From Erwinia_E haradaeae_G (lineage in GTDB: Bacteria; Pseudomonadota; Gammaproteobacteria; Enterobacterales; Enterobacteriaceae): DNA of 64,000 bases. Position numbers and translations under genes: made by a program. This document shows, piece after piece, positions 10,303-20,379 of the stretch (within the stretch, counting starts at the first letter, position 1; every line of letters begins with the position of its first letter). The stretch covers positions 682,001 through 746,000 of the forward strand of contig NZ_LR217720.1 of assembly GCF_900698955.1 (NCBI RefSeq), read 5' to 3'. The notes below the pieces were generated by a model, which did no database searches, was not told the origin of the DNA, and saw nothing but the letters and a program-made list of their open reading frames with translations.

Positions 10303-11130
10303 TTGATTATTATACAAAAAAAGATTCGCATTGCTATTACCGGTACAGATGGACGCATGGGGCGAAAATTAATTAAAGCCACTATACAAAATCCAGATAT
10401 GACTCTAGGTGCCGCTATAGTAAGAAAACACTCTCCCCTCATTGGAAGAGACGCAGGTGAGCTTGTAGGTTGTGGTATTACAGGTGTAATTATCACTGAT
10501 CAAAGTGATCTACTAGTGGATCACTTTGATGTATTAATTGATTTTACACACCCGAAAGGCACCTTGAAATATCTTGCATTATGTAAAACATACCGCAAAG
10601 CAATGATAATAGGCACCACTGGATTAAACAAAACAGAATATGAGATCATAAAAAATACAGCAAAAGACATAGCTATTGTATGCTCTTCTAATTTCAGTAT
10701 AGGAGCTACTATAATGCTTAAACTGGCAGAAAAAGTAGCAAACGTAATTGGAGAACATACGGATATTGACATTATAGAAAAACATCACCGTTATAAGATA
10801 GACGCACCATCTGGCACCGCATTAGCAATAGGAGAATCTATTGCGAAAACATTGAACTGGGACTTTAATAAACATAAAATATATTCTGATGAGTACTCAA
10901 TGGCTCCACGTTTGGCACAAAAAATTAGATTCACTGCAATAAGATCTGGGGATATTGTTGGTGAACATACAGCATTATTTTCAGATATCGGGGAACGCAT
11001 TGAGCTTAGTCATAAAGTGTCAAATCGCATAGCGTTTGTAAAAGGTGCTTTAAGAGCAGCTTTATGGTTGCAATCTCATAAAGCAGGCTATTTTAATATG
11101 CTTGATGTACTAAACTTGCATAATATTTAA
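10303..11130 (+). CDS. dapB: 4-hydroxy-tetrahydrodipicolinate reductase
   Basis: This enzyme reduces hydroxy-tetrahydrodipicolinate with NAD(P)H in the diaminopimelate/lysine pathway, supplying meso-DAP for peptidoglycan as well as lysine. It has 275 residues (E. coli 273). The Rossmann motif reads ITGTDGRMGRKLI at the N-terminus. The substrate-binding and catalytic signature is EKHHRYKIDAPSGTALAIGE, with the paired histidines, the lysine and the DAPSGTA loop intact. FSIGATIMLKL and RSGDIVGEHTALFSDIGERIEL are also typical. The start is TTG, supported by a perfect Shine-Dalgarno sequence. It lies 60 bases after rpoC in the same direction. In E. coli dapB is next to carAB, so this adjacency is a rearrangement. 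Confidence 0.97.
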   Translation: MIIIQKKIRIAITGTDGRMGRKLIKATIQNPDMTLGAAIVRKHSPLIGRDAGELVGCGITGVIITDQSDLLVDHFDVLIDFTHPKGTLKYLALCKTYRKAMIIGTTGLNKTEYEIIKNTAKDIAIVCSSNFSIGATIMLKLAEKVANVIGEHTDIDIIEKHHRYKIDAPSGTALAIGESIAKTLNWDFNKHKIYSDEYSMAPRLAQKIRFTAIRSGDIVGEHTALFSDIGERIELSHKVSNRIAFVKGALRAALWLQSHKAGYFNMLDVLNLHNI

Positions 11131-11183
11131 CACGAAACAACACTTCAATCATTTAAACAAGAAAAGAGATAGGAGACACACAC

Positions 11184-12158
11184 CTATCGTATTGCAATAT
11201 CAGGACGCTTCATGAAACGAAAAAAATCGCTCTGCGGACTCAATACTACTATATCTTGCTGAGTTTTAAAGCTATTTTCATAAGCGCGTAAACTACGTAA
11301 AAAAGCATAGAAGTCAGGATCTTGACTAAATGCATCAGAAAAAAGCTTAGCAGATTCTGCGTCTCCTTCACCCTCAGTAATTAAAGCTTGACGACGCGCT
11401 TCTGCAAGAGTACGCGCCACAGCATAATCTGCTTGCGCCCTGACTATTGCTGCTTCCTCTGCACCTTGCGCTCGCTGGCTACGAGCGACAGATTCACGTT
11501 CGGCGCGCATACGTGCATAAATAGCATCGGACACTTCAGTAGGAAGGTTAATCTGCTTGATACGTACATCGATAACCTTAATACCCAATACGGCCATACT
11601 ATTTGGATTAATAGAAGATACTTCATGATGTGCGGTAGCATCAGATGATGACATCAAGGTTTCTTCAGAATTGTCTATACTGGCACTACCTGTGTTCAGG
11701 GAATGACGTACATCAGTGGTTAATCGACCATGAGAATCAGTAACAATAGCCTGCACATCCAGGCGACCAATTTCCGAACGTAATCTGTCACTAAATTTAC
11801 GTTTTAGTAATATTTCAGCCTGCGAGATATCACCACCACCAGTAGCAAGATAGTAACGACTAAAATCACTTACACGCCATTTAATATATGAGTCTACAAT
11901 AAGATCTTTTTGCTCTTTAGTAACAAATCGATCTGCTTGGTTATCCATAGTCTGAATGCGGGCATCTAATAGCTTCATTGATTCTAAACATGGAATTTTA
12001 AAGTGTAAACCTGGCATATATACTAATGGTTGGCCCTCAGAGTTTCGTAAAACCTTACCAAATCGCATAACAATACCACGCTGACCCTCTTGTACAATAC
12101 AAAGTGAAGAGCCTATTAATATTAAAAATATAAACACAAATATCAATGATTTACGCAT
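11184..12158 (-). CDS. hflC: FtsH regulatory protein HflC
   Basis: HflC is an SPFH/band-7 membrane protein that forms, with HflK, a large cage around the FtsH protease in the inner membrane and modulates its activity. The sequence has an N-terminal membrane helix (IFVFIFLILIGSSLCIV), the SPFH domain (EGQRGIVMRFGKVLRN, YMPGLHFKIP, VDSYIKWRVSDFSRYYLATG, RSEIGRLDVQAIVTD) and a C-terminal part rich in Ala/Glu helix (MRAERESVARSQRAQGAEEA) ending in SPQSDFFRFMK. Its 324 residues are slightly fewer than the 334 in E. coli, the loss being in the variable middle loop. Two ATGs are adjacent; the second matches E. coli MRKS. Its Shine-Dalgarno GGAGGAG overlaps the end of hflK, implying translational coupling. 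Confidence 0.97.
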   Translation of the reverse strand: MRKSLIFVFIFLILIGSSLCIVQEGQRGIVMRFGKVLRNSEGQPLVYMPGLHFKIPCLESMKLLDARIQTMDNQADRFVTKEQKDLIVDSYIKWRVSDFSRYYLATGGGDISQAEILLKRKFSDRLRSEIGRLDVQAIVTDSHGRLTTDVRHSLNTGSASIDNSEETLMSSSDATAHHEVSSINPNSMAVLGIKVIDVRIKQINLPTEVSDAIYARMRAERESVARSQRAQGAEEAAIVRAQADYAVARTLAEARRQALITEGEGDAESAKLFSDAFSQDPDFYAFLRSLRAYENSFKTQQDIVVLSPQSDFFRFMKRPDIAIR

Positions 12159-12163
12159 CATTA

Positions 12164-13444
12164 CTACTCCTCCCTTTTACTCATCAAAGTATGTACACGG
12201 TGTGAATTCGCTCGACGAGCATCTATAACATCGTTCGATTGGATGGTTTTAGTACTATTATGATTGTTGACAGTTTGCCCATTACTACTATTTACCCCTG
12301 CTAAAGACGACATCTCCTGACACTTATTACTACTGTATTGATGATGTATGTTATTATTGTCTTCGTTGGTCTGTGTAGTTGCTAAATGCTCTAAAGGTAG
12401 CACAATCAGATTATGGGATTGATCATTGACTAATACTTTTCGGGTATGACCTAAAACACGTTCCATGGTTTCAATATATAAACGCTCACGTGTAATTTGT
12501 GGTGCTGCTTTGTATTCTGGTAAAATACGTGCAAAGCTGTTAACCTCACCCTGTGCTTCTAATGTTACACGTGTTTTGTAAGCACGTGCTTTTTCTAAAA
12601 TACCCTGCGCGTCACCACGCGCACGTGGTAATCTATCGTTAGCATACGCTTCAGCTTCACGCACCACCTGTTCACGATTTTCACGGGCAGCTATAGCATC
12701 ATCAAACGCTGCTTTTACATCTTCCGGGGGACGCGCGGCTTGTAGATTAACATCAAGGAGAGTAATACCCATATCATATAAACTAATAGTGCCCTCTAAC
12801 TCACTTTGTGTTTTACTGCGTACTACCGTTCTACCTTCTGTTAAAATACGATCCATAGTTAACCGCCCAATAACACCACGCAAAGCGCTATCAGTAGCTT
12901 GCATAAGACTATCATCAGCACTATTTACAGAAAATAAATAACGTTCTGGATTAGTGACTCGATACTGTACATTCATTTCTACACGTACTACATTCTCATC
13001 TGTAGTGAGCATAGTTCCAGAAGAAGATAGTTCACGCACAGCCTCAACATTAACTGCTTGCACATTATCCACAAAAACTGGTTTCCAATTCAAACCTGGG
13101 TACACTATGTGACTAAACTTCCCAAATCGCGTAATCACACCCCTTTCGGCCTCTTTTATAGTATAAAATCCAGCCATTACCCAGAAAAATAATAAAACTA
13201 TAACTATGACTCCTATAAAACGCTCTACTGCTCCAATCACAGGAGGTTCTTTATTATCACCTTTATTCTTGTTGCCCCCAAGCCTGATAATATTATGGCT
13301 TAACTTACGGAGAAAACCATCCCAGTATAGCGCCTTATTCTCATGCCCTCCTTTATTGTTTCCTGTAGAATTGCCACCTGTATTATGACTGTCTCCCCAC
13401 GGATTATTGTCCTGTCCGTTGTCTCCAGGATGATTCCAGGCCAT
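12164..13444 (-). CDS. hflK: FtsH regulatory protein HflK
   Basis: HflK is the partner of HflC in the periplasmic cage controlling FtsH. This 426-residue protein (E. coli 419) starts with the typical Gly/Asn-rich cytosolic segment MAWNHPGDNGQDNNPWGDS. A membrane helix follows (FIGVIVIVLLFFWVMAGFYTI), then the SPFH domain (EAERGVITRFGKF, PGLNWKPVFVDNVQAVNVEA, GVIGRLTMDRILTEGRT), a helical region (ENREQVVREAEAYANDRLPR) and an Asn/Ser-rich tail. The frame extends 25 codons upstream, but homology and GGAG eight bases before pick the ATG ending at 13444. It precedes hflC by only a few bases, whereas hflX, normally upstream of it, is absent. Confidence 0.97.
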   Translation of the reverse strand: MAWNHPGDNGQDNNPWGDSHNTGGNSTGNNKGGHENKALYWDGFLRKLSHNIIRLGGNKNKGDNKEPPVIGAVERFIGVIVIVLLFFWVMAGFYTIKEAERGVITRFGKFSHIVYPGLNWKPVFVDNVQAVNVEAVRELSSSGTMLTTDENVVRVEMNVQYRVTNPERYLFSVNSADDSLMQATDSALRGVIGRLTMDRILTEGRTVVRSKTQSELEGTISLYDMGITLLDVNLQAARPPEDVKAAFDDAIAARENREQVVREAEAYANDRLPRARGDAQGILEKARAYKTRVTLEAQGEVNSFARILPEYKAAPQITRERLYIETMERVLGHTRKVLVNDQSHNLIVLPLEHLATTQTNEDNNNIHHQYSSNKCQEMSSLAGVNSSNGQTVNNHNSTKTIQSNDVIDARRANSHRVHTLMSKREE

Positions 13445-14501
13445 GCTTATACTCCATTTCATGATTTTATACATTAATATTTGTGGATAGAAAAATATCA
13501 AGTTAATACAATGCTTCAAAAAAATATATATATGCGGTTAATGCTATAATCAAATATTACTTCTACAATAATGAACTGTTTTTTGCAGTTTGAGACGCCA
13601 ACTAAGGAAAATGCATACTCCTACTCAAAACCATGAGTACGTGATATTCCAAATTTTTTGAACTCAGGAATCTTTATCTTGAATGTATAAAATGTCTTAC
13701 AATGCCATCATAAGAAGCAAAAACCTACTTGCATGTTCTTTTCATCTTGATGTCTGAGTACATACATACAATTGTGCAATATATACTTCTATGCTCATGT
13801 AACATTACATACACAGAACCCAATACAAAGATTAAATACACATCATTATAACATAGTTCATCACTCATAATGTCTTAGACCAGGCAGACCATCTAGCATT
13901 CATAGATCGCTCGCATAAATATACTAACACACCTTGTATATATTTTACTTGAGGTTAATGAAATTTCATAAAAACCTGTAGAATAGGCTAGTACAATCTA
14001 TACACTATTACTCTATCAGTTATTGACTAGATGTATTTTTACAAATACCACTGATCACTTATACCTTCCTTATTGCCACAAGATCATATGTATATTTGTT
14101 TACATACATCTTGTTATAATGATGCCGTAATATTGCAATAACACTAAGTTTTTATGCCAAATATTGAGTGTAATAAAATTACATTATTCTATTTCAGTCC
14201 AATATAGAAATAAATGATTTCTAATATAGAGTACGAATCGGGCAGTCCATTGTCTATGATCACTATATACATAACATATCAATAATCATTAGTAATGTGC
14301 GATTATTCTGAATTATTTTGGGTTGTTATGATATCTTATTGCTCTGTTCTAATATAGATTTAACATTATACTTCTGTATCTGCAGAACATATTTAATGTA
14401 TATATGTATATAATGTGTATATTATGCCATCACAGGATACTCTTTTGACTTCATAAGAAGACCTCTTCATACCTCTCAAATAATGAGATCACTGGTCTCT
14501 T
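13445..14501. other. AT-rich spacer where hflX is expected
   Basis: This 1057-base stretch lies between hfq and hflK. In E. coli this position holds the GTPase gene hflX. I see no GTPase P-loop, no long frame on either strand and no RNA gene. It contains only short AT-rich frames, so I read it as an eroded gene site. Confidence 0.55.
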
Positions 14502-14726
14502 TTATCTATTATGATGGTAAGAAATAGAGAGAGCTGGCACTACAGTAGAAATGGCATGTTTATACACTATTTGACTCACTGTATTTTTCAACAAAATAAC
14601 AAACTGATCAAATGACTCTATCTGACCCTGCAATTTTATACCATTTACTAAATAAATAGAAACTAACACTCGCTCACGACGTAGTGCATTTAAAAATGGA
14701 TCTTGCAATAATTGCCCCTTGGACAT
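14502..14726 (-). CDS. hfq: RNA chaperone Hfq, core only
   Basis: Hfq is a hexameric Sm-like RNA chaperone that helps small RNAs pair with mRNAs. The Sm core is nearly identical to E. coli over the first 65 residues: SKGQLLQDPFLNALRRERV, with the rim arginines Arg16 and Arg17 and the proximal-face Gln8, then IYLVNGIKLQGQIESFDQFV and the YKHAIS motif with Lys56 and His57. After STVVP the protein ends within ten residues (74 in all, against 102 in E. coli), so the flexible acidic C-terminal tail is missing. AAGGAAA precedes the ATG. It lies 85 bases downstream of miaA, the ancestral order. Confidence 0.97.
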   Translation of the reverse strand: MSKGQLLQDPFLNALRRERVLVSIYLVNGIKLQGQIESFDQFVILLKNTVSQIVYKHAISTVVPALSISYHHNR

Positions 14727-14811
14727 TGTATCGTTTCCTTAATTTACCTGTTATATATAAACTCTAATGATGCACCAGAAAATCATACAGTGGTCTTTTA
14801 TAAACACTATG

Positions 14812-15798
14812 TTATTTTACGCAAACACTATTTTTTATCTGTGTATTAAGAACCTTTAACACTGTTTTCAAAGCCATATCAAGATTATCACTGTCCAGCC
14901 AGTGTATCTCTTGTTCCCAGTTACGTAGCCAAGTCATCTGTCGCTTAGCTAATTGCCGAGTGGCGCAGACAGTTTGATAAATCATAGTTGGATAGTCAAT
15001 TATCCCGGATAAATAAAACCACATTTGACGATATCCCACGCATCGCATAGAAGGCATATTAGAGTCTAAGTCACCCCGTTTAAACAATACTCGCACTTCC
15101 TCTTCAAATCCTAATTGCAGCATATGACTCAAACGTCTTTCAATCCGTTGGTTAAGAAGTAAACGATCTTTTGGTGCCACGGCAAATGCAGAAATATTAT
15201 AGGCTAATGGCTCTCTTCGCGTTTTTATCAACTCGGTAAGAGTGCAACCAGTAATAAAAAAAACCTCTAGTGCGCGAGATAAGCGTTGTGAATCATTGTA
15301 ATGAATACGTTGTGCTGAAACAGGATCTATATGGCATAATTGATCATGCAATGCTCTCCAGCCTATTTTTTTTGCTGTGATCTGAATATTTTGACGTACT
15401 GCTGGATTCGAGCTAGGCAAAGGTGACAGCCCATCCATCAAAGTCTTATAGTAAAGCATGCTACCGCCAACCAGTAGAGGAATGCAGCCTTTCTGTGTAA
15501 TGTTCTGCATTTCTTCTATAGCATCACGACGAAACTCAGCAACAGAATACACCTCTGATGGATCACGAATATCTAACAAATGATGAGATATAGGAGAACC
15601 CTTATCCATAGAAGGTTTAGCCGTTCCAATATCCATACCTCGGTAGATTAACGCAGAATCTACACTAATAAGATCTACTGGAGCCATCTGACGTAAAGCT
15701 AACGCTAGTTTGGTTTTACTCGATGCAGTCGGACCCATTAAAAAAATGGCCATTGGGTATGATGCATCGATAAATTTTTTATGCATTGGTAAACACAT
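14812..15798 (-). CDS. miaA: tRNA dimethylallyltransferase with altered P-loop
   Basis: MiaA transfers a dimethylallyl group to A37 of tRNAs that read UNN codons, the first step of ms2i6A synthesis. Family signatures are present: SVDSALIYRGMDIGTAKPS, LLDIRDPSEVYSVAEFRRDA, LLVGGSMLYYKTL, RALEVFFITG, CVGYRQMW and CATRQLAKRQMTWLR. The P-loop is unusual: GPTASSKT instead of the usual GPTASGKT, so the glycine before the lysine is serine (AGT codon). The frame has 328 residues from the first ATG; an ATG four codons later would give 324 and fits E. coli (316) better, and neither has a clear Shine-Dalgarno. In the window its target tRNAs Phe, Tyr, Leu(TAA) and Cys all keep A36-A37-A38. Confidence 0.95.
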   Translation of the reverse strand: MCLPMHKKFIDASYPMAIFLMGPTASSKTKLALALRQMAPVDLISVDSALIYRGMDIGTAKPSMDKGSPISHHLLDIRDPSEVYSVAEFRRDAIEEMQNITQKGCIPLLVGGSMLYYKTLMDGLSPLPSSNPAVRQNIQITAKKIGWRALHDQLCHIDPVSAQRIHYNDSQRLSRALEVFFITGCTLTELIKTRREPLAYNISAFAVAPKDRLLLNQRIERRLSHMLQLGFEEEVRVLFKRGDLDSNMPSMRCVGYRQMWFYLSGIIDYPTMIYQTVCATRQLAKRQMTWLRNWEQEIHWLDSDNLDMALKTVLKVLNTQIKNSVCVK

Positions 15799-17275
15799 TT
15801 ATCATTTTTTAATTTTTATTATTTAAAGGATATAACCGATTCGGCTATCTTAATATTTTACATCTTTTTATTAATTCTTGAGCACTTGTACATACAATAT
15901 GAGCAATGCCATTGAGGTTCTGTAACATACTGTAAAATTGTTAACTTAAATAATATAAATTACTTATTATTAAAGAGACATTTATACCAGATACATGCAG
16001 CTATATAGCGACGTTATACATTTTACATCACAAGATATTATTATATAGTCTGTATTACCAGGTTTTATTGAATGATTAAGCGCCAGCACGAAAATGATTG
16101 AATATATGTATGCTATAACGTTATATATGTGACATCAGAATCAAAAGCTACAACAGAAACTGTTCTCCAAATAGTTTTTAGATACAAATTCTTAGTGTAG
16201 TCGTACAGCATTAAGATGCACCTTCAAATTTTAACACTTAACTACGCAATTATTCATGCTATCGCTGTCATATTACGCACATTTTCTGTTTTGACACCCA
16301 TAACATAGTGGCAAACAGAGTCGCAACAGTTGTAGATCCTGTATATTCATGATAAATCTAAACATAGAGATCCCATGTTCTAGAAAAATGAATTCTAAGT
16401 ATACACTGACCATCTATTGTACTCTTATCTATACCACACAAGACCATTATAAATACTGCTGCTCATAACAGATTAGTAGTTATAACAAAACAATCACTAA
16501 TTAAATATGCTCTTTTTATGCATATCACTTGTAAAAAATTACAAAGCGCAGTATTCTCACTACATATAGCCTTTCATGTAAATCTTATGCATAATTTATC
16601 AGTAATTACTAAAGTAATACGCTCAGCAGAACTTCTAGTTTCCGCTTAGATCGTCTATCATGTAATATTTTTATCCTTTTCTGTTATTGCATATCATAGA
16701 TGCTCTATATACAGAATATATCTTTCTAGGATGCATATTATAGTTAAAAACAAGATCACGATATAATAACCTATACGTGTAATTATAATAATTATCTAGC
16801 ACATAAATCGAGTATATATACCACTCAATATTGAACGAAAAAAAATAAATACTATACCGGAGCAGTGCTAGATAGCATCTAATACGTAATATTATAGCTC
16901 TTCTACAATATATTTACGGAAGCAATGATATATACTTATTGCATGCTTTTATCAAGCAACAATACTGCATGTGTATAAGAATATAAAAACTGACTAACCT
17001 CTCTCTAAAAGCGTTCATAAACTGTACATTTTATCACATATTTTCAATTCTAATTGCAAGACGCAGGGTGAGTAAATAAACAATGATCCTCTTATACTCT
17101 ATAAGAGAGTGGTGCATCACAACGTATGAGGTCTCCAAGAATTCTTCTAATCACCTATCATCTTATACTATTCACTCTTTAATACGCATCATGTATTGCA
17201 TACATATAATTTCTACGAAATGAAAACGATAGGCTCAGAATCTTTGGTTAAAAGTATACATTACTCTCTGTATTT
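15799..17275. other. AT-rich spacer where mutL is expected
   Basis: This 1477-base stretch lies between amiB and miaA, where E. coli has mutL. No mutL motif and no long frame can be seen on either strand. The only structure I note is a small perfect hairpin, CTCTTATA/TATAAGAG, at 17089-17107 downstream of amiB, without a T-tract. I read it as a fully decayed gene site. Confidence 0.55.
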
Positions 17276-18751
17276 TTACTTAATACGTTGTATCTTGTGC
17301 ACATGAGCGGAACGTTTTACAGGTTGCATTAATCGATGATTAGCGGTCTGCGTTTGATGGTCAGAAGCTATACCTACTAAATATTTACTATTCTGTATGA
17401 CGTGATATTTGTGAGTCATAGGAGGTTTTTTTTTCATAATTACTAACTGTTGACCTTTTCTCCCTCTTGCCATAGGTTGTAATAGTTGTACGTTATTTCT
17501 TTTTGTACAAAATGGTGGGTTTAACACAAAATAGGTATGAAGACCTTGATATATAGACTGAGCCATTTTCTTTTGATATGCCAAGCTACCAAGAAGTTTC
17601 TCTTCTGTTGGGTTACTAATAAAACCTATTTCAATTAAAAGAGACGGAATATATGGGGAGCGTAATACACCAAAACTGGCATACGCTGGTTTTCGATGAT
17701 GTAAAGTACAAATATTCTGTAACTGAGAAAGAAGTATAGCAGCTACATCATACCCTACTCTCTGTGAGTGACTAAACTGTAGATCAAGTAAAGCCTGATG
17801 TAAATATCGATCAGTTGGAACATTATTTAGCAGAAAATGGTGAGTTTTACCTACAACCTGAGACGTCTTCTCGTGTTTTTTGAACCAATTTGCCATTTCA
17901 TGATTCGCGCGACGATTAGATAAAACCCATGCGGATGCACCAGCGGCTGTATAATTTCGCGCAGAATCTGTGTGAATTGATATAAGTATGTTCGCTTTTT
18001 TCTTATGAGCTATTTCCGAACGCGCTTGAACAGAAATAAAATTATCCCCATAACGAGTCATAACCCCTGTAAACATAGGATCGGAATCTAGGTATTTTTT
18101 TAGTTTACGAGCAATAGAAATAGTTATATCTTTTTCTTCTGACCCCCCCCTTCCAATAGCCCCAGGATCTTGTCCACCGTGCCCCGCATCAATAGCAACT
18201 ATTATCTTACTCCTTGTACAATTCAAACTAGAAGGATGATGTATTGTATCTATCTTTCTTAGGGGGGAGTTAACATGCTTTTTATTTGGACGCATAATAC
18301 TCAATTTATGAATCATCGACATCTTTGAAAACTTAGTATGAATAGATTGTTTCGGCACAGGCTGGGGAAGAGAAATAGTGCATAAAACGTGATAACGAGT
18401 GCCAATAGGCTTACTCAATACTTTTATTGTCCTACTGTGGCTTACATTAAAAACAAGACGTATATTACGGGTATGTTTCTGCGCACTAGCACGTATACAT
18501 TTTAGAATATTTTTCTGAGAGAAAATATGTGGTATCCCACATAATATAGTACTATGATAAATATCAAAAACTATACGATCGGGTTGATGTAACGGGAACA
18601 TAACATAGACTGGTTTCGTAGAAAAAACCAGTCTCACCTGTGCTAAACGTCTACTATTAGAAATATCTATCTTTAGTAGATCAGCTGCTTGAGAAGAACA
18701 CAAAAAAAAGAATAGAATCGTCACATACCAGTGATTGTACTTTGATATCAT
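17276..18751 (-). CDS. amiB: N-acetylmuramoyl-L-alanine amidase AmiB
   Basis: This periplasmic zinc amidase cleaves the peptide from N-acetylmuramic acid and splits septal peptidoglycan during cell separation. Its 491 residues start with a signal peptide (ILFFFLCSSQAADLL, likely cut after SSQA). An AMIN domain follows (LVFSTKPVYVMFPL, DRIVFDIYHS), then an Amidase_3 domain with zinc ligands in VAIDAGHGGQDPGAIGRGGS and the following Glu, in ISIHTDSA, and in the SLLIEIGFISNPTEE segment. The C-terminal LysM repeat (YHVIQNSKYLVGIASDHQTQ) is recognisable but degenerate, and the second LysM expected in E. coli is absent. A run of eight G in the coding strand (18143-18150) encodes part of the metal-binding loop. 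mutL, normally next, is missing. Confidence 0.95.
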   Translation of the reverse strand: MISKYNHWYVTILFFFLCSSQAADLLKIDISNSRRLAQVRLVFSTKPVYVMFPLHQPDRIVFDIYHSTILCGIPHIFSQKNILKCIRASAQKHTRNIRLVFNVSHSRTIKVLSKPIGTRYHVLCTISLPQPVPKQSIHTKFSKMSMIHKLSIMRPNKKHVNSPLRKIDTIHHPSSLNCTRSKIIVAIDAGHGGQDPGAIGRGGSEEKDITISIARKLKKYLDSDPMFTGVMTRYGDNFISVQARSEIAHKKKANILISIHTDSARNYTAAGASAWVLSNRRANHEMANWFKKHEKTSQVVGKTHHFLLNNVPTDRYLHQALLDLQFSHSQRVGYDVAAILLSQLQNICTLHHRKPAYASFGVLRSPYIPSLLIEIGFISNPTEEKLLGSLAYQKKMAQSIYQGLHTYFVLNPPFCTKRNNVQLLQPMARGRKGQQLVIMKKKPPMTHKYHVIQNSKYLVGIASDHQTQTANHRLMQPVKRSAHVHKIQRIK

Positions 18752-20379
18752 TCTTTAATTTATTGACTAAAATACATTATAAAATCATTTTTAAAATCAA
18801 TAACTCCTGAAGCGGTATCTCTAACGAAAATTAACCACTATGGTAAGTATGTAGCATGCAAGTAGAGAGATTTTTGATATGATAATAGATCAGTCGAATG
18901 AATAGAAAATTATTTCTACAGAAAAAACAAGCATACCAGTACACTTTTCTATTTCTGCCCACACTAATTAAGCATCGCAGTTGAGATAATCTACCTATAA
19001 TCCCACTATACAAATAAAGCTATTAAAAGTGACACCTAAATAATATTTATTATATCATAGTAACAGATGTAATAATCACACAGTCTATAGTAATGTAATT
19101 AAGACTTCGCGAGCTATGTACAGTATACAATACGTAAGCCTGTAAAAACAGACAATAACCTAGCACCTAATTTGACAAATCATATCCCATAATAATCAAA
19201 CCCTTCAGTAAACACGCTGCAGTATTAACACCTTCAGACCCCATATCCAATATTATTTACATAGTAAAATATTATCATAAATGGAAATAATCAACCAAAA
19301 TACCTTCAATCTCGCCTAGGTAGCACATATTATTCATATAAAAAACTGATTCCAAATGATACAGTGTTTACATCGACTTATACACATAAAAATACAGATA
19401 CATCTGTAATGCATTGTCATATGCTATATAGCACATAAAGATGACATCATTATGATGATAATCATCTATATGATTTTCTATAAAATCATTTCCATCAATA
19501 ACACAGCATGTTATACCTAAGTTTGTGGTAAGTATTAATGATGTAATATGTTATATTAAACACATGCATATCTAGAAAATTATTCTATATACAAAAATAA
19601 TAATATATTTATGCCTAAAAAATATCTTAGCTCTCTAGCTAATGCTTTTATATAAATACCCTTCTCTTCATATTCATTCAGTCAAAGCTCATATGATTTA
19701 AATTGATATAGTTTTGGAAATATTCTATGTCTTCTGAATTGTATTCCAATTTGGAAACTACCGTATTTGCAAGTATCTTACATTCTCAGAAATTTAAACA
19801 CAAAAAAATCATATATCTCTTACTACAGATTTTTACATAAAATGTAACATTATGGGATATAAATATGTCTATCTCTAATTAGTCATACAATAAATCTTTA
19901 CATGGAATTCCAAATAAAAATCAAGTAACAGTGATATTCTGATATGATTGTCGTCATCACACGCATAACTGTTTCTAAAAAGACATTTTAGATAAATATG
20001 CACTGCATAATCATTATTATTCACTGCTTTATGTTAAATAAAACACATCTATGTTCATTTGATTTTATAAAATAACATCATAATATTAGGTACGTTTTAT
20101 AGAAAAAATACAGCATTCCGTACAATAGTAGCCTGCATCTGATATGTGACAATCATACTCAATAAATATTTTAACCTTATAGCTATTACTGTTAGATCAT
20201 ATCGATCAATAATAATGTAGTAATATATTTTCACAAGCATCATCCATATTGGATAACTCGTCATCGTATGCATTATACTCCGCACTATACGAAATCTAAG
20301 ACACCGCTTTGTGATGTCATACCCTTGAGTCTTAAAATACACTAATTCAATCAAACAAAAATGGAGTAAATATAGAAAA
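18752..20379. other. AT-rich spacer between amiB and epmA
   Basis: This 1628-base stretch separates the divergent amiB and epmA genes. The largest frames are 60-85 codons, rich in Ile, Tyr and Arg, and match nothing I know. In E. coli the region beside amiB holds tsaE and nnr; neither is visible. It also contains the junction of a rearrangement, since epmA-mscM-psd is flipped relative to amiB compared with E. coli. Confidence 0.5.

Noticed and set aside
14225..14250. tRNA-like stretch with CGAATCGGGCAGTCC in the hfq-hflK spacer
   Set aside because: No T-stem partner, acceptor stem or anticodon arm can be formed around it.
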